DNA from: Unio delphinus
Taxonomy: Eukaryota; Mollusca; Bivalvia; Unionida; Unionidae
Reading direction: 5' to 3'
DNA length: 64,000 nt
Assembly: GCA_029339505.1 (NCBI GenBank)
Contig: JAQISU010000036.1
Location: 5,422,001 to 5,486,000, forward strand
A model generated the notes under the pieces. The model saw only the letters and a list, made by a program, of their open reading frames with translations. It was not told the DNA's origin and searched no databases. This document shows positions 40,418-53,042 of the stretch, piece by piece. A program made the translations under genes and the position numbers. The first letter of the stretch is position 1. Each line of letters begins with the position of its first letter.

Positions 40418-43400
40418 CATACATACATACAGTAACAGATAATCGACATTCATAAATTATTAAAATTAATTATAGGCACATAATTGTTATATGAAACCTT
40501 TTATTAAATTAATGTTAATAACATATGCATATTTTTGTTATATCAAACCTAAAATTCAACTAATGTGATTACAAGATATTAAAGCAAGTAATTGTTATAT
40601 CAAACCTGTAATTAAATTAATGTGATTAGAAAAGGCACATTTCCAACTTAATGTGGATTTTTCCTCAATTGTGGTTCTGCAGTTGAATAATTCTGATTAC
40701 GTCAGTGTTCCAAGGTTATTTATGACTTAATTTGCAATATCGCAAGTTTTAAAAACAAAGATTTTGTGCGTTTTAGAGAAAGAAACTATTTGTTGAATTT
40801 TGTTAAGCATGCTGCTTCCTCTTCATGTTACTTATTTGAAGAGCATTGACTCATTACAGTTCTTACAATATTAGGATAATTATAGTGCTTTGAGTCAATG
40901 ACATTTTTTAAAATCATTTTCACTTGTATAATCTTTGTAGCGATGATAATAACTAGTATTCTTAGAATAATTAACAGCTGCTCAATTTTCGGGCACATCT
41001 TTTGTATCTGGGCTTTTTAGATACATATATACACGATAATTAGTCAAACGTGCAATGAAATCTGAAGCAAAAATCAGTCTTATTGTTTTGTTTGGCAATT
41101 CGAATGAACTGGCATTTATTCAGTTTATTTACTGACTAGACATACAACATTCACATCTCTGATATTCTCTGGAAAAAAACGTTGACAATGGATTATACTA
41201 AAGTCAAGCAAGAAAACCCTACATCATATTACTGTGATTTACAAAAGACACATAGGCACGACACAAACCATGACAAGCATATCGATAACGTTGATTTTCG
41301 TTGGAATACCACTAAGGCTTACTTAAGAATTATATTCATTAGGACTTATGATAACAGTTATGTTACAATTTTATTATTTTTTAATACCGTAAGTTGTTTA
41401 ATATTTTCACTTTTCGCTTCTAGGGAGATAAACTGATTGTTTTAATTGTACAAAGCGGGTTGATTGTTTTACTCTTTCTAATTACTGATCGTAAGATCAG
41501 TAATAGGCTACCTACCTTCTAACATATGTTCTTTTCTTGCAGATTGCATGGCAACAACCGGTTTACAGTCTAATGTGAGCAGAACATTTGACTCAGACAC
41601 GATCAGTAATTGTCTAAAGATTTGTAAGGGTCATCAGTATATTGGTTTGAAGGTATTCGCATAAATCTTTTCTCTTTCCATACTCTGATCTGCTCGTTAA
41701 TTTTCCCTGTCAAATATTTTATTTGACTGATGTAAAAAAGCAAGATACTTAACATTGTATTTAAGAGCATGTCAATCGATGAATATACAGCAACCATTTA
41801 TACGCGTGATCAATATACAGTAAACATGTATACGCATATCTATCGATGAATATACATAAATCATTTGTACGAATGTCTCTAGATGAATATACGGAAAGCA
41901 TTTTTGTTTTCGAATGTTAAGGAATCAATATTAATTTTTGGTGTTATTATTTTTAGTTGTGGATATTATATTAACCAACGACAGGATGAGCTGAATCCAC
42001 ATGGGGTATTTCAAACGATCATCGTTTTAAACAAATTACATAGATTCAGATGTACATCTGCAAGGACCAAATTTTCGTTTCAATCATTCCTTCCAGTGAC
42101 ATCATTTATCGTATCGGATGAAATTGTCATTCATAACTGATACAGCAATTATTATTGTATGACTATAATAATGAGGCAATCGACGGTGTATTTCAGGAAA
42201 GAGATTGTGTTTGTATCAAGGAGATGAAAAATCTAACTCGGTCAGAGGCTTGCAACGTCATGTGCAATAACGATCAGACTCATCTATGTGGTGGAAACCA
42301 ATCATTTTCTTTATATGAAAAAGGTAATTGTATATTAAACATAGCCATTAATAAGGTAGCGTTAACTGGGATTTAAGTAGGGTTAACATAATTTTACGGC
42401 ATCATCAAAAGTGTTGTAAATAATGATTTTTGTTTCTTGTAAAGCATGCACCGATGTTATTTATATTGATATTTGCAATATTTATATTGTTGACATGAAT
42501 TCCCAGTTATGTATTTTTGACAGCGGGGTTTTCGTTTGCACCTATAATATTTCTATAAATGTTTGCAATATTTGTATTCTTTACATGAATTCATTATTAT
42601 ATATTCTTTACAGCGGGGATTGTGTTTGCACATATGTTATTTCTATTGATATTTACAATATTTATATTGTTGACATGAACTAATGAATTGAACTGGTTTC
42701 TGTTATTAACATATGAATAACAAATGTTTTTGATTTCTGACAGTCGAGACTTACATTACCCAGAACATAGCACCCGGTTATAAGGATTGTGTCTACGCAC
42801 AGAATAATACTACAACTACAGAGCTATTTACAGCGAGCTGTGTTGGGAAAACTGCAGAAGGAGGACTGTGTGAGACTGGTGAGTCTCATGATAACATTTT
42901 TTATGGTTCTTGACGATAGCCTACATTTTCTTGCACCGCGGTACATAAAGAACGTACTCGAAGCTTAAAACAGGAAATTGTTTCATAATCTCTTGTTCAT
43001 CAGATCTTCATTTCGAAGATAATTTTCATTCATAGCAGCAATTCTTGTTTTGTATCTTCCAATGGTTAATATAAAGAAGCGATATATGATATAACGGTCA
43101 TATAATTGTATGATATGTCATTACATTACATTTGCACTTCACACCTTAAATCACTTGTTTGTCAATACAGCTTCTTGACACTGTTTAAAATAATTAATTA
43201 ACAAAAAGAAGTTGAATAATGACCTAATGAGCACAGGACCGTGCAATCATAATTCAAATATCCATTCTTTATATTTAAAACGGACTTATATGTACCTTTG
43301 TTCTTGAAATACAAACTAGTGATCCAGTGTCACAGTTGACATCGTTGAAACTCATATCCTTTCCCAGACAAATAGATGAGAAAAACATGGTCATTAAAAT

Positions 43401-44125
43401 ATGCATGTGCCTCAAAGTAACTCAAAAAAGTTTGCAGTCTTCTAATGTACGTCTGATTTTAATTTACGTTTCATCTTATTCAATTCGTAATCATTGAACA
43501 AAGTAATTATTCTCAGTTCCATGGAAACCATTGTTGTACCTGTCCACAATGTAGCCAGTAGCAAATCAAAGCATCAGACCTAGGTTTATTTAAATCCCTA
43601 TACTTGCTAGAAACTAATGTTGCAGAGATTACAATCGAGAGGTGTGTGTAATGACGTTACGGACCAACATGTGTATAACGATATGATCCATCAAATAAGT
43701 GTCGTAAAAATACGATTTTTCATTTCATCAGCGATGACAAATCTATGCATATGTAATTGTTTTGTATAGGAAAGATACAGTAAATTGACGGTAAGAACAT
43801 TTACGTGTATCAATGTAAGCATCTATATGTGTAGATGTTTTCGTATGTTGCTGGTCAGCTAAAGACTGCTGCAGCAAAATGCACCATGTCACCTTCAATT
43901 TATTCTCAGAAGGTCGTAACCCCAAATTACCAAATCAAGGCTATCATTTAATAAGGTTGTTTTAATTGTGTTATTTGATAAAACTAGACTTACTCTGCAG
44001 CACATTTTCACAATACTTCCTAAATTGTTTTACAATTGTATAGACCGACAGGAAAGATAAGCTCATTTGATATTTCCATAGTCGCGGTGAAGTCAGGCCT
44101 ATCAACAAATACCCATACAAAAGAC

Positions 44126-44172
<47 letters not shown>

Positions 44173-47100
44173 TCATAATATATAACCATTAAATACATTA
44201 TATGTGGTCACACACAACTTCTCTCAGCTCTGATTAATACATGTTTTTCTATATCAAAGGAAAATTACATTTCCAGAAAATAATTCAGAATGCAAAAATC
44301 ACAATTGGACATTTATCGGTTCACGTCTATGTCGGATGGATCTACTTTTTCCTTTCCGACGGAAACAGGTAAAGAAATTGTGTGCAGACATAGGAGGACG
44401 ACTCTTGTCTCCAAGTAAACTATCGTTGAATTTGGAAGACAATCGGACATATTGGCTTGGAATTCATCGTGTGACAACAGTTTTTGAAGATAAAGGTACC
44501 ACCATATTCATCTTAAATGCGTCTTTTTGCACTTTTCTTAAATTCTGAAAAGATGTCTTTATTATGCAGTCAGAGACTCCTTTCAATCCATATGTACTAT
44601 AGTTAAAATGACTACCTTGATAAAATTAGCACTAACAACATGCATCAAACAACCCCACTAAGATGATATTAGTGATTTACCTAAACGTTGACTGCTTTTT
44701 CAATATCCGAATGGAAGTAAAAAAAATTGGATTAAAAACCTATTAAGATATAAATATTCGCTGTTTTTTATAACAGCATATTGACTAGAATATTTTATCT
44801 TGTTGTCATTAGGATTGCCAAACTAATTTGCGTTTAGACATATCACGATTAGGCAATGCTTGGACATGTCGCAATGAAATAATATGCATGCACACAATAG
44901 AAAACTATCTTCCAGAAACTTCTAAATCATGATCGCTCGTGAAATGATCAACTGCGTTATCCAGATAAATGTAGGTAGATACATATATATTTTGAAACTA
45001 TAATCATGACTTGTACTTGTTAAATGTTTACCTGAATTAATATAATAATTCTTACCTTGAAAACTTCCGCTATAGAAGAGACGCTAATAAAGAACTACAC
45101 GTACTGTTCAGTGGCCCGTAAAGAGGGAGACATAGTGATGATTGAGGCGGAATACTGTCAAGCGAAGCATACCTTTCTATGTCAAGGTAATGTTCTGTCA
45201 CATAATTTATTATGAACAAACTAGAAATGAATTGTAATGTCTATGCGTATTATTTTGGTGTAGAATACTTATAATAAGATGTCGGTGTATGTCTGTCTGT
45301 CTGTCTGTACATATGTATGTATGTATGTTTGTGAGTATATATGTGTTTTGTATAATTGTGGCCCTCTATATTAAATATATGTACATTCGAATTAAATATA
45401 TATAATTACATACAAACACACTCACTCAAACACTATTAATAATTTGCCAATATTATAAGTCATAATATGAAAATCGTTGTAATGAACATGCCCTAATAGT
45501 TACATTATGTATATACAGTAAAAACTTAATGAGATGAAAAGTTGAAAGGTTAGTAAATTTATGTTACAAAATAATTTATTCCTCAAGTGGAACATGTTCC
45601 AATTTCATCCATTGAATTAGATTATAATTATGTAAATAAATTATTATTTTTAATTTATTTGAAATTATTTTCCAAATTAGTACTTCTTAATATAACAGTA
45701 TTATCAATCAGCTCCTACACAGTATAAATTTCCTGTCTATTCGATCTCAGGACTATACTTAGAATGTATAAACGACCACTCGTCAACGGCAGGTAACTCA
45801 GGATGTCTCCATTTTCCAAAAGGACCTAAGTATAATATAAAAAATACTTATGTTGCTTTTGTAACTATGGATCCTTGAAAGAGACAGGATATTTCTTGAT
45901 TCTTTTTCCTGTTCAACAAAAAGTGATTGTCGTTTGTCACATAGATTGGAATAATAAAACTGAATACTTAACGTAGGATCACATAGATTAATACAGTAGT
46001 GTTGCTCCAAATAAGGATCAAATGCGATCTCATCAAAAGCCTGACCAATACAAGCGCAAGCTGACAAGGAATTAACTGGTCACCATTTTTCACTAGAGTT
46101 TTCCTTGTCATGGCTTTACTATCTGCACAATTTCTTCTACACATCAGAGATTGTTTTTCAATAGGATCGATATTCAGGTTCAAATTAGGATTTTTAGTTA
46201 CAAATGGATTAACCTAACATTGCGCCGTGCAATAGCTTGTATTTATACGAGTTTAAAAATACGAAAGGTTTAATATCGACCAGCAATATACAAACAACAA
46301 AACAGATACATATACAATGGCAAGATGTTGGTAACAGTAAAATATGAAGCTTCCCAATCAACGTCTAAAACGGAAACGCAATGAATCTAATAAAAAGCTA
46401 TTCTAAGAAGTTACTATGTCTCAAACAATTTCAGTTTGTATTAGATGGGCCTAATCAGCCATTAGTTATATAAAAAAGTTCGACATTACTAGTCCATAAT
46501 TCTGCATAATAATATGCGACCGGTTTTTGCTTTCCACACTTGGTAGTTATCTTGACCTCATATAAATAAGAGCATTTGGACTGTTTTGAATTTGGTGTTT
46601 TGTCTGCATGGCAATGTTACAGGTAGGAAGAAAGAAACAAGAACGTTTGATCAGTCTTGTTAGAAATTTGATTAACGGTGTACCAGTTTGAGGTTTGGAA
46701 GTGCTCTATTTAGACTAAAATAGTTATACCAGAAGAAAGGAAGACTTACTTAAACAGTAACGGGTTACGGAACATTCGCATAGCAGTACGATTAGCATTT
46801 TGTAAAGTTTCAGTCTTATACCCGATAAGTTTTAACGTCACTATTGATGCATTTATTGAACTCTTGAAATAAAATGAGCCTTCTGAAATTTTCGTAATCT
46901 TGATCACATTTCTTGGTTATTAACACCTATCAAATAACTGCTATTTTATATTTTGCATGTTCGACAAGAGTTTGCTCAGATTCATTGTCAAAGTTCATAA
47001 ATTTCTGTCGTTAAGCCTGTTACCAACCAAGTAATAACCCTTCAGATACATTCATTACAAAGATCATAATCAGAACGTCGTTAATAATGACCAACATCCT

Positions 47101-50100
47101 TTTGGTTATTCATGATTGAATTGTAAACATGACAAATATATACCAACTTATGTTTCTTTAAAATGGGAATGGGTATAATCCTAATGATTTTTGTTAACGT
47201 TACAACTCAAATGTTTGTGCATATTGAAACTAAATTAAAATTCCCTTTCTTGAATTAATTTTGTTTTCTACTTCTTTCTCATTTCTGTCATTTTGTATCT
47301 TTTTGAATATTAGCCTCTCTTCGTTGTACTCTTTCCGTAACCTCAGTTGTATTTGTCTATATGTCTTCCTTTATTCTTGTTCCCGTTCTTTCTGTAATTG
47401 CAATTTGCGTTCTTAATCTTCAAGCTGTCTTAAATCAAATGCATTCATGTCTTGGAATTCAAAACTTTCGCTTTACAGACTGATAAAGACTAACAAACCA
47501 AATCCAGCATTGGTTTCCACCAAATATTGGATAAATATACTTGTAATGCTTGATTTAATGGATCAACATTTCCTGAGAAGTATAAAATACTCTGATGGTC
47601 ATTTTTTCTGATCTGGCAATTCGTCATTTTGCATCGAGTCGATATGTTCCTGGGTATTATTTTAAATAAGGATCTCAACTTTAGCTAACATTGTAAACGT
47701 TCGTCTTTTTTATCACTAAAGATTTCTAAAATGGGAACTTATACCTGTTTTCTGAAATTATTGTAGAGAAATTAAAACAAAGGTGAATATTAAACAAATA
47801 ATATTGTGAATTCCTAGCATAACGATATGGATCCTAAGAAGTAACCATGTCATTAAACGTTGCTAGATATTCAAATTAAATATAGCGTTGAACGTTTCCA
47901 TGTGTTTGTGGTGCTCTGTGGTATTGTACCAACAGTCTTTTCTTGCATCGCATACATATAATTGCAGGTTTTAATGCCATATAGATCACTATAAATGCTT
48001 TTTTCAAAAATGTGTTTTTGAGCACAACATATTTCCAGAGGGAAATCACTTGAATAATTTGAGGCGACAATTTTCAGTCGAACTGAACTAATGTTCAAAA
48101 CATATAATACAATTTATTCTCTTTGATCTTAAAATACGATTTATATGATAAACTAAGACGAAAAATTAGATCTTGGATAAAGGTAAAAACGAAATCCCGT
48201 AGTCTTGCTATTAACACTACACGATCCTTGACTCGTCTTAAGACAGTGATCCGCATTTCTGGAAAAATAAAAGCGAAGGTTTCACCGAAAATGTCATTGA
48301 TTTAGGACAACGTCATCAAAATTATATTTAATCATCCCCAGGATATATTTAAAAATAATTGAAAACTAGCAATAATGGGACGTAAATATACATATCACAA
48401 GGACATCATATGACTTATCTTCATTCGGTATTATGTGTATTTCATAGCGTTTAATGTTTTAAAAGCATCAATGTTTGATCTAAAGATTTTTGGATTTGTA
48501 ATTGAAACGATCGACATACGTTTGTTTATAATGTAATTAAAACAATTTGTACATAATTATGCAGGCTGAGCATTTGCGTCTAGTATAAAGTTAACACGTT
48601 AGGTAGGCGAAGGAAATAGGAACGCTTATTCATATTTGTATGCGTTTGATTCTGATGACATAAATAGAGATTGGGATAAGTAGGCAAAGTAAACAATTGT
48701 ATCGAGATAGTGTTTGTCTTCACCAGTGTTTGCCTTGAATCATTCACAAGCTGCTCACGATTCGAAATGCAAACAATGCATTACATACATGAAAGAACTC
48801 ATGTTCTCTAGTATATATTGATGATTTAGTGACAAAATGCCAGGAACAGAATAAAACAATATGCCTATTTACCACTTATCCATAAATAAAATATTGGTTT
48901 AATATCCATGCTAACTTTTGCCATTCTAGTTGGTATGCAGCTAGGTACATGGGTAGCTGAAATGCTTATATACAAATGGAACGGGATTATATGATATTAC
49001 AGAATTTTCCACCCCACAAAAGATCATACAGACAGTACGCTCTTAATTACATTGTCCACGCGATGATCGACATGAGGTTATGGTATGGTGGTGTAAAGAG
49101 ATTTAGTTCCATTTGTCTGAGATGATATTGCGTAATACATGTCGTGTCTGTCTAGGCCATGTCCTTTAGGTGTTATACATTATTTTTGAGTAACGGCAAA
49201 ATAACTGATTCCAAGACAAAATGTATATCCTTCTTCGAAATAATGTCGGCAGTTGAGGTTGTAGATTGATGTATTAGGCAAAACTGTCTAAACATTACAT
49301 ACCAATGATAATGATATATCAGAGAAAAGCAGTACTCGAGGAAAGCATAAACACATTATTATATAATGCTGAATCTGTGCGGTTATCAGCAAATAGTTTT
49401 GAAGAAAAGTCATGACAAGAAAGAAACATTTTAATGCGGGAAATAAGTAAAATGATTTTAAACAACAGTCTGGAAGGTATACATCGTACAATTCGCATCT
49501 CTGGCAGATGTTGATTAACCCATCATTTTTCTCGCAACGGTGAGCTCAATCTCAATCAGTTTCAGACACTTGACTGTTTAATAAAAATAATTAAAAAAAT
49601 AAAAATAAACTCAATCCATTTCAGTCACTTAATAGATTAATACAATTTTGAACGAAGAGAAAGAGGAAGTTTTTCATTCGTAACAGTTTGATTGAATAAT
49701 TAAAGAAAAAGCGCGACTTTTATTTCCCCTGTTTATAAAACGCAATGAAATCGTATCATAGAGCAATTATCAACCTTTTGTATAACATCAGCTATCAAAA
49801 CATTTCCAACAATGCGCAATATTGTTACTCAACCTGGATTTAAAATGCTCTTGATTGACAGTGGAAGGCATAGGAAGAGAAGTGTATATTGAGTGTACAA
49901 ATATGTTTGCTATCTGTATTTCATGTCCATAAAGGAAGACTGAAATAAAATAATACGGCAAATTATATGAAAAACATTTGTAATAAATCTGCAAATATTG
50001 TTACAACTCTTTGGTCTTAACCAATGTAAGAGAAAGGGGGAAACACATCAAGATCAGTCAAATTCAAATTCAAGAAATACTTATTGTCTCTAACATATTA

Positions 50101-52595
50101 AGAGAAACATTAAAATGAACATACATCATCGTGAAATGCATCTCCAATAGTCCTGAAAGGTATATCAAGATGATGGTGGTATATTATCCACAGACGGACT
50201 TGCACATAAATGTGTGGTTCGTTGTGAGAATGGAACAATTACATCACCTCACCATACTTTTAATCGCAACTACCCTATCCCAAATATGCTCCAACAGATT
50301 TATTTTCGCAGTTTGCCTAAATTTAACTGATTAAACAAAGTCTTTAAGGCATTTTTAATTGTGATGCCTTGGTAGTACATCTGCAAAAAGTTTAGAACGC
50401 AGAAGCCTTGATAAACAAATGTTTTTTCTTTGGTATACACTAATGGAAATGTCTACTTTTCTGGGGATGGGGTGTGCGATAGATAGCTGCAGAGAATGTA
50501 ATTTGCTAAATAATATTTCGTCCTCAAAAAAAGTTGTAATATAAATTGAATTCACATTTTTAATATATAATATAAAAACAGCACTCAACAATCAAATGAA
50601 AAACATAAAAGCTATACATTCAGATTTTCTCACAGATAAATTACAAATTCGCTTTATCTTTTCGATAGATAAAGACATTCTGGAAGGCGAGACGCATGGA
50701 AAAGGGAGAAATTCCGAACATGCTGGTATGACCATTGGCATTTATCTGAATGATAAAATATATATCAAACATATGTAAAAGCTATATTTAACACATTTAC
50801 ATTCAGAACCTGGTTTACTCACAATCTAGTTTTAGAATGTTTGTAGTTGTAAACTTCATTTCAAATATACGGCATTTCGAATTACTTAGTTTATTTAACA
50901 GACAGAAGTTTATTGTCCTTCTAAATGAAACAAAACGTCTTGTTATGTACGTATCTTCACTTATTTAATAATCAATGAAATAAAATGTTGTTACTGCAAA
51001 CTGTTGATGGCGTATGGCAGCGTGCTAATTCAGTGTTCTTAACACATCAGAAAACATATTCACGCGATCTGTACCATTAATTAGATGACAGAGTGGAACG
51101 GTAATTATTAAACATAATCGTGGCTGATCATTGTGAACGCAACTTACGCATATTGTCTATTTTACAGACGTATACAAAAATAAGAGAGCTAACATAATGA
51201 TTATTATGTAAAAATAAGAATCTATGCGTTATACTTACTGGAAACAAAGAGTAATAAATACAGAATAGTAATGTTTTGACGAGAAAGCAAAGACAAAAAA
51301 CGATATAGTACAAAGAGAATACATGATCAAACTGATCACATGCAACATAAAATAAATGCCACAATAGCCCGTTATGGTCATTGATCCGTAAGACAATTTA
51401 TTGTTAATAGTATTATATTATTATTTTTATCATCATCATCAATATTATTATTATCATTATTCTTATTCGTATTATTATTATAACTGCTGTCTTGCTGCTA
51501 ACAATAATTATGTTTTATGTTTATAGGTGGCACGATTACCTACATATCGGTTTCTGTGTCTGCTATATTACTCATCGCAATAGTCCTCGCTGCCATTGCT
51601 TGTGTTTTAAGGTATATTGGTACTTTTCTTATATCTAGCCACACATATATTGATCTTTGTTATATAGGTGTATTTACATTTGGAGAGACGAACACACGAC
51701 TTTACCTTGTTATGTAAGTGTCCGATATATAGGTTTGGCATATATCGTTTATCTTGCAATATTGGTGGTTGTCAGACGTATTAATGACCTTTGACATTGT
51801 AAAGAAACATTTTACTATATGTAGGTGGCATTTGCACTTGACTATTTTGTATAGATAACTTCTGTCTTTACATATAATCAGCGATGTGATTTGAATTTGT
51901 TTTCGGCTGGGGAGGGGGAGGAGGGGCAAATCTAGACAGGATTGTTAATTTTCCAATATACATAACCTTTGTAGCACATAAAAATTCAAGGCTCTAACGT
52001 ATGTTGAATACGTGTGAAAAATGTACCTCGAGTGGCCTTATGTTAGCTTCTTGTTATGTTTATGTTTTTACATTTACAACACATGTATTGCAGGAGGCGA
52101 CATAACTGTCACAAAACAGAAATAAGTGCAGACACTTCTTCAAGTGAGCACCACGTGCTGCAAAGCACCAACGCCCCAGCCAAGCCATTACAAGAAACGC
52201 ACAGTAAGAACGAGCATGTCCAGATTTCATATGAAAATATTGTCCACATATGTAGTGATCAAGAGGTAGAGATGCATCAAACTGGTGTTTTTAATTCTGT
52301 GCCAGCAGACTATGACACAATAGAATTTGACAAAGAACATATACATGATAATGAGATCAATGAGCACGGTCTACATATTTATGACCATACATTTTTATGC
52401 AAAACTGAAGACCAGTACGACTTGACGGATTTGTCCGGTGATACGGATCACAATCAAGGTGAAACATACCATAAAGGCACGTTAGCTCAGACATTGGATA
52501 TGACAAATTCAGTAGCTGGAGAAGATTTCAAAGTGAACTTCGTAACATACAAACAGGCTGATAATGATTTGTATGCTGCAATGGGACAAAATTAA
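36609..52595 (+). CDS. CTLD-WSC-CTLD transmembrane receptor, nine exons (predicted 514 aa)
   Basis: Nine exons with canonical GT-AG borders join in consistent phase (61, 195, 110, 127, 135, 219, 111, 85 and 502 nt; total 1545 nt). Order: signal peptide (1-20), N-terminal half of a C-type lectin domain (21-85), WSC domain (86-164, eight cysteines), Cys-containing linker (165-209), C-type lectin domain (210-319), transmembrane helix (about 323-347), cytoplasmic tail (348-514) with Tyr at 394, 421, 444, 456, 473, 500 and 508. CTLD and WSC domains bind glycans, so this is probably a cell-surface glycan receptor signalling through phosphotyrosine. Introns hold many local tandem repeats. A decayed extra WSC-like exon lies at 39689 and a paralogous tail at 27335. 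The exon chain is my manual model; a missed exon is possible. Confidence 0.8.
38142..38336 (+). CDS. receptor exon 2: first half of a C-type lectin domain
   Basis: After TCTACTTTCAG the exon reads NITLTWNESVKYCESIGKVL and later NDGNQTWVAARI, the helix and strand order of a CTLD N-terminal half. It ends at GTGAGA in phase 1. The matching second-half exon with the conserved Cys pair was not found before the WSC exons. Confidence 0.7.
38440..38670. repeat. tandem repeat of about 62 bp in intron 2
   Basis: The words CATTCATGTACA and TTCATTGATTATTGTTT recur about four times at 60-65 base steps. Confidence 0.8.
39689..39780 (+). pseudogene. candidate decayed WSC first-half exon
   Basis: After ACAAATTTTAG an open phase-1 frame reads ECVNSELKGVESERMFVSYD and then SILLWQVPGKG. 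Exon 3 reads DCMATTGLQSNVSRTFDSD and TISNCLKICKG. The C-x-x-x and F-x-S-x-D-x-I order agree, but later cysteines are missing and no good donor follows (GGGCAA). I read it as a decayed duplicate exon; chance is possible. Confidence 0.35.
40366..40431. repeat. (AC)n-(ATAC)n microsatellite in intron
   Basis: A CA repeat of about 45 bases passes into short TA and CATA repeats. Confidence 0.9.
41543..41652 (+). CDS. receptor exon 3: WSC domain, first half
   Basis: After CTTTTCTTGCAG the frame reads DCMATTGLQSNVSRTF and NCLKICKGHQYIGLK, the N-terminal half of a WSC domain with C-x(n)-C-x3-C spacing and the typical aromatic-Ile-Gly-Leu end. It ends at GTATTC in phase 0. Confidence 0.75.
42197..42323 (+). 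CDS. receptor exon 4: WSC domain, second half
   Basis: After GTATTTCAG the frame reads ERDCVCIKEMKNLTRSEACN, then VMCNNDQTHLCGGNQSFSLY. The C-x-C pair, the later C-x3-C and the CGG motif complete the WSC domain. It ends at GTAATT in phase 1. Confidence 0.8.
42440..42685. repeat. tandem repeat of about 90 bp in intron 4
   Basis: TTTGCAATATTTATATTGTT and GACATGAATTC blocks recur almost three times, and two copies include GACAGCGGGG / TACAGCGGGG, which looks like a splice acceptor of the next exon (CTGACAGTCGAG). Confidence 0.75.
42744..42878 (+). CDS. receptor exon 5: Cys-containing linker
   Basis: After TTTCTGACAG the frame reads VETYITQNIAPGYKDCVYAQ and ELFTASCVGKTAEGGLCET, with three cysteines and Asn-rich possible N-glycosylation sites (NNTT). 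It ends at GTGAGT in phase 1. The domain type is not clear. Confidence 0.7.
43000..44276. other. receptor intron 5 interior
   Basis: No further exon is supported. A short (AT)n repeat lies at about 44129-44171. Confidence 0.4.
44277..44495 (+). CDS. receptor exon 6: C-type lectin domain, first part
   Basis: After ATTTCCAG the frame reads SECKNHNWTFIGSRLCR, then KQVKKLCADIGGRLLSPSK and NRTYWLGIHRV, a clear CTLD pattern (opening Cys pair, helix with LC-x2-IGG, and YWLGI strand). It ends at GTACCA in phase 1. Confidence 0.8.
45076..45186 (+). CDS. receptor exon 7: C-type lectin domain, last part
   Basis: After CGCTATAG the frame reads NYTYCSVARKEGDIVM and EAEYCQAKHTFLCQ, giving the last three conserved cysteines of the CTLD. 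The calcium-binding E-P-N/W-N-D motifs are not evident, so calcium-dependent sugar binding is doubtful. It ends at GTAATG in phase 1. Confidence 0.8.
46240..46365 (+). repeat. dispersed repeat B, copy 3 (5' truncated, in receptor intron 7)
   Basis: GGTTTAATATCGACCAGCAA and GTAAAATATGAAGCTTCCCA match copies at 32404 and 61480. Confidence 0.75.
46370..51526. other. receptor intron 7 interior
   Basis: AT-rich, with no supported exon. Short open frames are present on both strands but lack splice support or recognisable content. Confidence 0.4.
51527..51611 (+). CDS. receptor exon 8: transmembrane helix
   Basis: After TGTTTATAG the frame reads GGTITYISVSVSAILLIAIV and LAAIACVLR, a clean single transmembrane helix with a stop-transfer Arg completed by the next exon. 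It ends at GTATAT in phase 2. Confidence 0.85.
52094..52595 (+). CDS. receptor exon 9: cytoplasmic tail with tyrosine motifs
   Basis: After GTATTGCAG the exon opens with a basic stop-transfer run (RRRHNCHK) and continues to TAA 52593-52595. Tyrosine motifs are ISYENI (strict ITIM form, also a Grb2-type YxN), DYDTI, IYDHT, QYDLT, TYHKG, TYKQ and LYAAM (YxxM, PI3-kinase type). The tail is acidic and Asp/Glu/His-rich. It is shared in order with the exon at 27335-27731. Confidence 0.85.
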
Positions 52596-52787
52596 TATTT
52601 ATTAGAGTCTACATTTTTCTTATATCTATTAGCCTTCAACGTACATAAGATGGAGAAAACAACAAAATAATATATGAAGACTAAAACTGAAATATTACAC
52701 ATTATGTTCCTACTATAACCGACAAAGAATGTTTATGAAGTAAGTAAAAATGTAAATATATATATGATTCGATATAGGGTGTCAACA

Positions 52788-52919
52788 ATCAGGTACATAC
52801 ATTCAAACATACATACATACATACATACATACATACATACATACATACATACATACATACATACATACATACATACCTACATACCTACATACCTACATAC
52901 ATACATACATACATACGCA

Positions 52920-52973
<54 letters not shown>

Positions 52974-53042
52974 TACATACATACATACATACATACATAC
53001 ATACATACATACATACATACATACATACATACATACATACAA
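52788..53042. repeat. compound microsatellite (ACAT)n-(GCAC)n-(AC)n-(ATAC)n
   Basis: About 255 bases of near-symmetric repeats: CATA blocks at both ends around a GCAC and AC centre. It lies 190 bases after the receptor stop codon. Confidence 0.95.

Noticed and set aside
41182..41436. 84-codon plus-strand frame inside a receptor intron
   Set aside because: No usable splice acceptor or phase fit, and no cysteine pattern of the receptor modules.
42423..42683. 86-codon frame in receptor intron 4
   Set aside because: It is a translation of the 90-bp tandem repeat.
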